A DNA stretch of 64,000 nucleotides from Dillenia suffruticosa. Its lineage: Eukaryota; Streptophyta; Magnoliopsida; Dilleniales; Dilleniaceae. The notes under the pieces are model-generated. The model made no database searches. It was not told where the DNA came from and was given only the letters and a program-made list of their open reading frames with translations. Both the position numbers and the translations under genes were made by a program. The stretch is taken from positions 10,044,590 through 10,108,589 of the forward strand of contig JAVTVX010000011.1 of the NCBI GenBank assembly GCA_033439265.1, read 5' to 3'. The stretch's first letter is position 1. The number at the start of each line of letters is the position of its first letter. This document shows positions 55,899-64,000 of this stretch, piece by piece.

Positions 55899-58800
55899 TG
55901 TCACGCCCTGACCCACCCCCGAGCCGAGCATGTGAGCAACCGCCACGACACCTCAATGTACGGGCACAACCCTCTAAGACATCGAGGCATCATAAGGCTA
56001 AAAACACATATGTCCAAATCAGTTTACAAAATCACATGAGTTCCTAAGTAATAAAAGTAAAATATCTCAATGTGCCTCAAATGCATAAATATGTAAACCC
56101 AAGATGAGAGTTACCATTTACATGCGCCAATAGTAATATACAGTCATCCCCAAGCAAATAAGTACAATGGTCAAACTAAATACTCCAAAATAATATGATA
56201 ACCTCAAACTGAATATAGCGGAAGAAACGGGTAACCATACCCCAGCCCAGTCTCCAATATAAGTTCAACGAAATCAAGTTTCTACCATTCCCTCGATCCA
56301 AGACTATACCTATGAAAGGGAAAGTGAGGGGTGAGTATCTATGGGAGGATACTCAGCAAATAAGGGGATTGACATCGTGCTATCAATATCAAGTGTGAAC
56401 TTGGAGTGTCAAGGCATAAATACAATATCAAGTGTGTGAAAAATAGCGTGCAGTTTTAACAGAGCTCAAGGCACACATCAAAAAATAACATATGCATCCA
56501 TCCATCTATCAAGTCACATATGTAGAGCCGACCGAACAAACAACCCCGACAATAGTCTACCTCGACCAAGGACGGACACATTAGGGGTTTTCACAATACA
56601 AATATCAAATAATGACTCTCTATCCCAATGTTCGCTACAGACTACTCCAACTCGCTTGTAAATAATAATAACAATATATATATATATATATATATATCTA
56701 TAAATAGTAAGCCATGTATGATGCTCCGCCCAGTGTTAGACAGAGGTAAACTCACATCCTCCCTTATGAGAGTCAACCTGGGACAACCATACACATGACA
56801 ATTTGGCGAATACCTCCAGCCGAAACATTTTCGGGTATAAGGGGTGCCTCTACCAAATGTTCTTCGTAGCTACGGAATGCTATAGGAAGCATATCACCAT
56901 ATCATCAAGTCGGTATCACATCATCACATCGGTTGGGCATACAACCCCATGCATCGTATCATAACGTCGACCGGGTGTACAGCCCAAATAGTACAGTATA
57001 TGTAAATCCATTCAAAACCATGTGTGCCAATATAATGGAAGCATTAAAACATGTCAATATGTCAAAAAAAAGAGGCTCAATATCCTGTTATCAAACTCAT
57101 GGATGCATATCAATAAAATCAGCAGTTGGGACACTCCAATGATCACAAAAATATGTATATATACTTATCAAAATCCAAAAATTCAGTTTTCACACGTATT
57201 GAAATCATGTCGTTTGAAAAACAGTAAAACATGATTTGTCAATCAATAGTAAATGTCAAAATCTCACTCACAGTATGGGGGAGGGTAGATTACTCCCCTC
57301 AATACTACTATAACAGCAAATGAAACTCCCTCGAATCGATCACCAATCACGTCCCTACAATGATCATATATGCAGACATATGTCATTATAGGAAAATATA
57401 TGTAATAAATTGCATTTAACAATTTCTTAGTCTAGGGCCAAGTTCTAGGGCATTTTAAATAAATCCCTTAGTGTATTTGTACAAAAATATCAAATTTTCC
57501 AAAGTTTGGTCTAGTCAAAATCACTACAAGGATATCGTGCTCATGCCGTGCCCATGTCGGCCCATTGCGTGACGCCCATGCGCATAAAACCTATGTCCCT
57601 GCATGGTATAAATGACTTAGCTCTTTTCATACAGCTCCAAATTAAGCGAACTTTTAATATGTTGTAGGAAATGTCAGGCCCTATAACTTTCATGTTATAC
57701 ATTTTCTCAAAATCGCATCACAGAATTTCCGAAATTACTCATTTTGTTTTTGTCGCGTTCTATATTCAGATTATGTCCTATTTTTGTGCAGAAACTATAA
57801 CTTTCACCCTACGCATCCAAACTTAATGAAATGTAAACATGTTATTCCTAAGACATAAATCTACAATTTTAATGTTTTGAGTTTTGCTTAATTATGCCGA
57901 GAAAGGGGTTGAAATAATTCATGATCAGAACTGTCAGGTTTCAATTGGAAACAAGGTTTTTGTCAACACGTCTTTAGGAAAAAGGGTATAACTTTTGATT
58001 CCCTTGTGCGGATTGGCTGAAAGTTTTACATGTTGTAGGCAAGGGTGATATCTACAACTTTTATGTTTTGAGTTTCTCTAAAATAGGACTAGAAAAAGGT
58101 CATTTTTGCACACTATTTTTATGTTTAGAAACAGAACAACTTTCGATCGCATTTCAGGAAAAGTGTCATAACGTTTGGCACAAGTATCAGATTAAGGTGG
58201 TTCTTATCTCGTTGGAAAGATAAGACCTAGATCTAAAATTTACTTAACTAGAGCATTTGCTAATTTAGACTGTAAGATATATCAAAATAAAGGTAAAGTC
58301 ATGGACAGAACTAAGAATAGAATTTCAAACAGGACAGAAATCTCTTTACCTAAAGCTTGGAATTTTAAGTCCACCAATCTTCACCTCAAGGCCCTTTCTT
58401 CCTTCTTTGCAACTTGATTTGGCCTTCCTTAAAATCATGAGACAAGGCTTAGCTTGGCTTGAATCAACATGTGCTAAAGAAAATGAAGAAAGAACATGTT
58501 CTTACCTAAGGAAGCTGGAAGAAGGGTAGCTGAAATTCCAGATTTCCTTTCTTTGTGGCTCTTGGTGGTTTTGCTCTTGTTCTCACTAACAAGTGTTCTT
58601 TTTTGGTCCTAGCCTTGTAGTATGTTGCTCTAGGATGAGAATAGGTGGGATTTATGTAAGAATATGAGTGGGCTTTTGTGGAGAAAATGGAGCTTCCTCC
58701 TCCCACGGTTTGGACAAGGAAGCAACAAGGCACTTGTTGGTCATTAAATCCTAATTGCACTCAACCATGATCTAAGGTCCACAAGTCTTGAACTTCTCCA

Positions 58801-59254
58801 TGCAAAATCCCTACCCTTGATTTGCTTCCACACTTTAATCATTGGAAACGTCTTATCATCTACTATCTCAATCCAAGGGCTTACATTTGCATGCAACTTC
58901 AAGCAATTTCCTACCCTTGGATCAAGTTTCAAAAATTACACATTGGACCCAAAATTGCTAACAAGTCCTTTAAATTATAAAAATTTAAATCTGGCTCTAA
59001 AAATTTTTATAATTACACATTAGACCCAAAATTTCATGTTAGGCCTAATTAAATTTATTAAATGTGAAACTAAGGTTATTGAGTCTCTTTGAGTCAAACT
59101 GACCCAAGTTTACATTTTTACCGATAAATTTCTTGGGTCATTTTATCAAAAAATTTCTTATTGAAAATTCATGAACGTAGTCGTAAAAATATCACATATA
59201 TATATATACATGAACTGGAATACACCATAGGATATACCGAGAGTCGGTGTTACA
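55899..59254 (-). mobile_element. Solo gypsy-type LTR with AGAAA duplications
   Basis: It is 3356 bp, from TGTCACGCCCTGACC to ...GGTGTTACA, flanked by AGAAA at 55894-55898 and 59255-59259. Shared blocks are: hairpin 56333-56354 (GAGTATC/GATACTC), GGAGTGTC at about 56403, the GTCTACCTCGACC block at about 56553, GGGACACTCC at about 57128 and CTCACTCAC at about 57263. A (TA)n run is at 56674-56698. The rest is AT-rich with no gene. Confidence 0.9.
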
Positions 59255-60616
59255 AGAAAAATTCTGCACATGATGCCTTTGTGAGAACCTTATGTCAGTG
59301 ACCTTATGCGATGACCTGAACCTAGTTTAAGTAAGTAATCAATGGCTAAAAACCCTAAGAAGATGTGCAGAAAAAAAAATCAGCTTAGGAGGATTAGATT
59401 TTGGCCTTAATTTGGCTTCATTTTGGGACAAGGAAACCATGGACATGTGTAGGAATTTTAGCCTTTGTTGGTGGCCTAAATCATACTGAAATTTGTCTCT
59501 AGTTTGTGTGCATTTAGTATGCAGAAATTGGGTTGCAATTGTGCGCACATTGGTGGAGAAATTTTACCCTTTATTGCCTTGTGCATGTGCTAAATTTTGA
59601 CACTTCTAGTGGCTGAAATTGTCCTGAAAATGGTCCTAAGCTGTGCTGAAAATATGGCATTCATATGGTTGCAATGTGTGTTGAAAGTCTCTTATGTTTG
59701 ATTTTGAAATTGGAGTATGAATCATGAGTTGCATGCTGAAATTGTGGGAGCTTAAGTGTACTTCATGTGTGCAGAATGTATGTATCTATTGTGATGGTTA
59801 AATGTATACATTAATGGTTGAATGGGTAGAGTGTTGTGTGTTGGAAATTGCCAAGAAAAATGAGTTATATAAGTGCACAAAATAACTAAGAATGAGGTGT
59901 GTTTGTATGATATGTGTGTGCTGAAATTTGAGTGGAAAATTTCATGTATGTGGTGTTTGTGTGTGCAACCATGAGAAGACAAGTATGTGAGTCCGAGAGT
60001 GCCTAGGCAAACCTTAGTAGTTTTCCATGAATTTTTTATGGATAGTTTGTAGACATCCTAAACTATAACATGTTAAAAATTGGGGTCATTTGAAGCTAGA
60101 TTGATAGGGAAACCAATAGCAAAACCGGGATAGCCAAAATCTAGAAATTTAGAAATTTTGGAAACTCCTATGGGGCAGTGAGTTTCCTTGGACCGGCAGC
60201 CATAGTTACCCTTGGTCTTTTTCAATGAAATTTTTTAGAAACCTTGCACACATCCTAAGGACAACGTATCCAAAATTGAGGTCATTTGGAGCCCATCTAC
60301 TTAGTGAACCACTAAGAGAACTGAACTGGCTAAGGAATGATTCAATTTCTGACCTTTGGATGCAAAACCAATGCAGTTTCTACCTTGCTGCATTACTATA
60401 ACAAAACCAACTTCAAAATAAGATTTAGCACAATGAAATGAAGGGATCCAAACCGGGAGGTCAATGGAGGAAAAATTGGACTTAGCCGACTTGGAAATCG
60501 GACATGAAAAAAAAAATGGCTAAGGAGAGTAGGTTAGATTTTGACAATGCACTGTTCTACCCCGTTTTGCGGCAGTAAGTCTGCCTCTAAGTGCAACCCC
60601 CTTTCCCGGCAGAACT
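59255..60616 (+). repeat. Older LTR-like host sequence, piece 2
   Basis: It lies between the two solo LTRs and continues piece 1 across the AGAAA duplication. It has U3-like text without coding frames. The assignment rests mainly on position and on similarity of pieces 1 and 3 to this LTR family. Confidence 0.5.
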
Positions 60617-63589
60617 TGCAACACAGACTCTCGGTGTATACTTATGTATCCCATTTTATCTTTATATATGATGATTTTCATAAATCCGTTTATAAATTTT
60701 ACTCATAAATTTTTTTGATAAAATTCTCTCAGAAAATTTTTGCTTCAATTTGTAGGCATAAGTGAATAATTTCGAAATGAGTCACAAATAGTCCTATGAT
60801 GATAAGATATGATTTCGAGAGTGAGAAAATTTTTAAATTTGATAAATAATTATTTTTAGTGTTAAAACGGCAAAAGTCCAGAAATTTGGTCCGTAAACCC
60901 TAATTCGGATCGATTTTGACAAACAGGGTCAAGACGACCATATTAAATTTCAAAATTGGTCCCATTGAGCCTAATATATGATTTTGGGCCTAGTGTGTAA
61001 TTTTAAGAATTTTTTGGGTCAATTTAGAATTTTTATAAGTTCAGGAACTAAATTATAATTAACAAGAACCTAGAAGCAATTTCTCAAAAGATAGGGACTT
61101 CAATGCAATAAGATGGTAGCAACAAATTGGACAAGCACTTAATGCCAAAGCATGGTGTGGTATGGAATGAAAAAGCAAGCATTTATTGAGGTATGTTGAT
61201 GATGTACAAACCTTGACTTTCGGGGAATGAAGTGCGCTTGTAAAAATTAAAAGATTTCAACCCCTTCATTTGTTGCAACATGAAGTGGACGTGAGTGAGA
61301 GGAAGAAGAAAGAAAAATGTGGAGCTTTCTTCATTTCTTGAAGAGCCAAGAGTGAAAATGAGTGAGTCCAATCTAAGAGGAGAAGATTGTGTTGGAAAAA
61401 TTTCTTCAAATCTCCAGACACATTTGAAAACAAGATGAGGCCTTCTTTTGCATCCTAGAATACTATATTTTTGTTTTGAACCCAAAGGGAGACTCTTAAC
61501 TTGGTGTACATAGGGTGACCAAAGGCTGAAACTAAGTTGAAAGCTTGCTTGAGTTTTGGAAGGCAATGAAATTAAGGTAAATTTTCTGTTCTATCTTACT
61601 TTAGATTTTATTTCTGTCTGTAAATTCACCTTTATTTTAAGATATCTTACAGTTAGAATATGAAAATGCTCTAGCTAAGTAAATTGTAGATCCAAGTCTT
61701 ATCTTTCCAACGAGTTAAGAAGCACCTTAATCAGATATCTATGCCAAAGGTTATGGCATTTTTCCTTAAGCATGACAGAAAGTTGTTCTGTTTCGGACTA
61801 TAAAATCAGTGTGTACAAACAAACCATTTCCAACTCTATTTTGGAGAAACGTAAACCATAAAAGTTGTAGCTATCTTTCTTATCTACCACATATTAAAGT
61901 TTCAGCCAAAATGCATGAGGGAATCAAATGTTATATTTTTTCTTCTAAAGGTGTGTTGGCAGAAATTTTGTTTCCAATTGAAAACTTGCTGTTCTGATCA
62001 TGATTTATTTCAACCCCTTTATCGGCATAATTGAGTGAAATGCAAAACACAAAAATTGTAGATCTATGTCTTGGGAATGATATGTTAAAATTTCATTAAG
62101 TTTTGAAAGTAGAATAAACGTTATAGCTTCTGTACAAATATTGGACAGAAGCTACAATTGGAATGCGACTGAAACAAATTGAGGATTTCTAGGGATTCTG
62201 TGATGTGAATTTGAGAAAGTGTATAAAATGAAGGTTATAGGTCATGAAGTCACCTATAACATGTCACAATTTTACTTGGAATGGAGTTTTGTGTAAAACG
62301 TTATAGCTTATTTCCCATGACTACGCAGGTTTGAAAATCTGTGAGCTGATTTTTTTCATAAGAGTTATTTGATTTGAACGAGGGGAGCACTTAATTTATG
62401 ATTCGTGATAATATTGGGGAGTACGTTACCCTCCCCCAAACTGTGAGTGGGACTTTGACGTCTGCTACTAATTGAAAAATCCTATTTTAAATGCTTTTTA
62501 TAGCACGATTCAAATGTGTGATAAACTAAGCTTTCAGATTTTCTTATATGATTTACAATTATTTTTGTGACCATTGGAGTGTCCAAATTACTTGACTTGT
62601 TTGATATGCATCCATGCGTTTTCACAAATGATATTGTGCCACTTTTTCATAACATGTGGTATTTATCTATTGGTACACAGTTTCATATAACCTGGATTAG
62701 GTTGGATGCCCTGTGATGATTCCACGCTTTGGGTTTGGTGCCCCCCATTTCCCCACTATATAGCAATGTTCTGTAGCTACGAAGGACATTTGGCAGAGGC
62801 ACTCGTTGTGCCCGGATACGCTTTGGCCAGAGTATCCCTCAAATGTCGGATCTATATTGATGATTGTACTTGTGATATTTACGGGCTTGTTAGATCAGCC
62901 TACGGTCAACATTGGGGTAGAGAGCTATTGTTTTTATATACATGCATTGTGAAAACCCCCAATGCGCCCGTCACTGGTCAAGGTAAACCCTTGCCGGGAA
63001 TATTTCATTGACCGGCTCTTTATGAAATTGATATAAATATTATATGCATAACTTGATTTCTGATGTGTGCGTATGATATATGGTTTTGAAATAATATGAT
63101 CGGTTTGCATACTATAGATATTATTACCTTATGCTTTGACACTCCAAGTTCACACCGATATTAATAGTACGATGTCAATCCCCTCACTTGCTGAGTACCA
63201 TCCCCCTTTAGGTACTCACCCCTCACTTTCCCATCTTACAGGTTTAGTCTTGAACTGAGGGCTAGTAGAGCTTTGATTTCATTGGACATTTCAGAGACAC
63301 TGGGCTTAGGTACGGTTACCCACTCTTCCGCGGTAATCATTTGAGGTTATTGTTATATTTAGAGCATTTAGTTGACCATTGTATTTATATACCTGGAATG
63401 ACTGTATTATACTTATATTGACTTTTGATATATTGTGATGACTTGGGAATTGATTTGGTCTGTGATACATTAGATTGGATGTTGTTATTAGCTTTACGGT
63501 GTCTCGATACACTGGACGTTGTGCTCATGTATCGAGGTACCGCGCACGGTTGTCGCATTCTCGGCCCAAGGTCAGGTCAGAGCGTAACA
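60617..63589 (+). mobile_element. Solo gypsy-type LTR, plus sense
   Basis: It is 2973 bp, from TGCAACACAGACTCTCGG to ...AGAGCGTAACA. The flanks GAACT (60612-60616) and GAATT (63590-63594) differ at one base, fitting an aged 5-bp duplication. On the opposite strand it lines up with the solo LTR at 55899-59254, including the start TGTTACGCTCTGACC, hairpin 63193-63217, the motif pair at about 63138 and 62574, and the conserved block at 62952-62997. The 101-codon frame at 62706-63011 is antisense to that block and not a gene. Confidence 0.85.
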
Positions 63590-64000
63590 GAATTGGATTT
63601 TGTGCCACTTACATGAAATGTAGATGTATGTTTTATCTTTCCAACGAAATAAGAATCGCCTCAATCCGACCCCTGTATCAAAAGTTACAGCCATACTTCT
63701 GAAACTCGACAATGGTCACCCATTCTCCAACACCAAAAACAATGACATTGTAATACTCCCTTCCAGCCCTTGTTTGCAAAACCTCAAAGAAGAAACGTTG
63801 TAGATCTCCCTCTTAGCCACCTACTATGAACGTTTTAGCTAATTTGGACAAGAGAATCAAATGTTATACAAAATCTCCCAGAACTATGCAGAAAGGATTC
63901 TGCTTCTTGTCCAAAACTGAATAGAAATGTTGGTGGTCCATTTCAAACCCCTTCTAGGCATAATTGGGAGAAATCCAAAACAAGAAAAATGTAGGGTATG
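63590..64000 (+). repeat. Older LTR-like host sequence, piece 3, running off the window
   Basis: It includes AATCAAATGTTATA and CCCCTTCTAGGCATAATTGG. These match the text at about 61920 and 62012 (CCCCTTTATCGGCATAATTG) of the solo LTR in the same direction. It is therefore a second, older LTR copy of the family in which that solo LTR landed. Confidence 0.65.

Noticed and set aside
61183-61566. A 127-codon open frame on the minus strand
   Set aside because: It lies wholly inside a solo LTR, has no recognisable motif and no counterpart frame in the related LTR at 55899-59254.
62706-63011. A 101-codon open frame starting MPCDDSTLWVW
   Set aside because: It is antisense to the conserved cassette of a solo LTR, and the frame is not kept in the other LTR copies.

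Overview
This window is plant nuclear DNA, most likely intergenic heterochromatin of a flowering plant. It is a nest of transposable elements. I found no ordinary host gene, tRNA, rRNA or CRISPR array. The evidence is tRNA-iMet-type primer binding sites, Ty3/gypsy polyproteins with a Tekay/Del-like C-terminal tail, a SIRE-like Ty1/copia element, an Athila/Tat-like gag-protease fragment and an En/Spm (CACTA) transposase with introns. The species cannot be told from the sequence. All coding regions carry stops or frameshifts, so the elements look dead.

Layout. (1) 1-28764 is a Tekay-like gypsy element on the plus strand (called Tekay-2), whose 5' LTR starts left of the window. Its 5' LTR is split at 594 by a complete second gypsy element on the minus strand (Tekay-1, 595-11736; LTRs of about 2.9 kb; 5-bp target duplication TGAAC). 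Its gag is split at about 13.11 kb by a CACTA element (13.1 to about 22.9 kb) with a TNP2-type gene and a Transposase_24-type gene on the minus strand. Its protease, RT, RNase H and integrase resume at about 23.26 kb, and its 3' LTR is 26575-28764. (2) 28.77-31.1 kb is an Athila/Tat-like gag-protease remnant in which the protease end is joined in frame to the integrase C-terminal region, so RT and RNase H are missing. (3) 32065-33976 is a plus-strand LTR of a SIRE-like copia family. It abuts, tail to tail, a minus-strand SIRE-like element (33977-50864) with gag, pol and an extra third ORF behind its own promoter-like spacer. That element is broken by a cluster of gypsy-type LTRs (38709-45393), two in one direction and one partial copy in the other, and by a solo LTR (47720-50772) inside its own 5' LTR. 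(4) 50865-55384 holds no recognisable gene but has a 26-bp minisatellite and a 61-bp duplication. (5) 55385-64000 is an older plus-sense LTR-like host sequence into which two solo LTRs (55899-59254 and 60617-63589) have inserted.

The most interesting signals are non-coding. The otherwise diverged 3-kb LTRs share a colinear cassette. It includes a short hairpin whose stem changes by paired substitutions between copies, a pair of inverted GGAGTGTC/GACACTCC motifs, and a conserved block starting GGTCTACC. The SIRE-like family carries clusters of degenerate GTCGAC palindromes both in its LTRs and in front of its third ORF. Two LTR copies lie in inverted orientation and could give a long double-stranded RNA. 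At least four of the insertions landed inside other LTRs.
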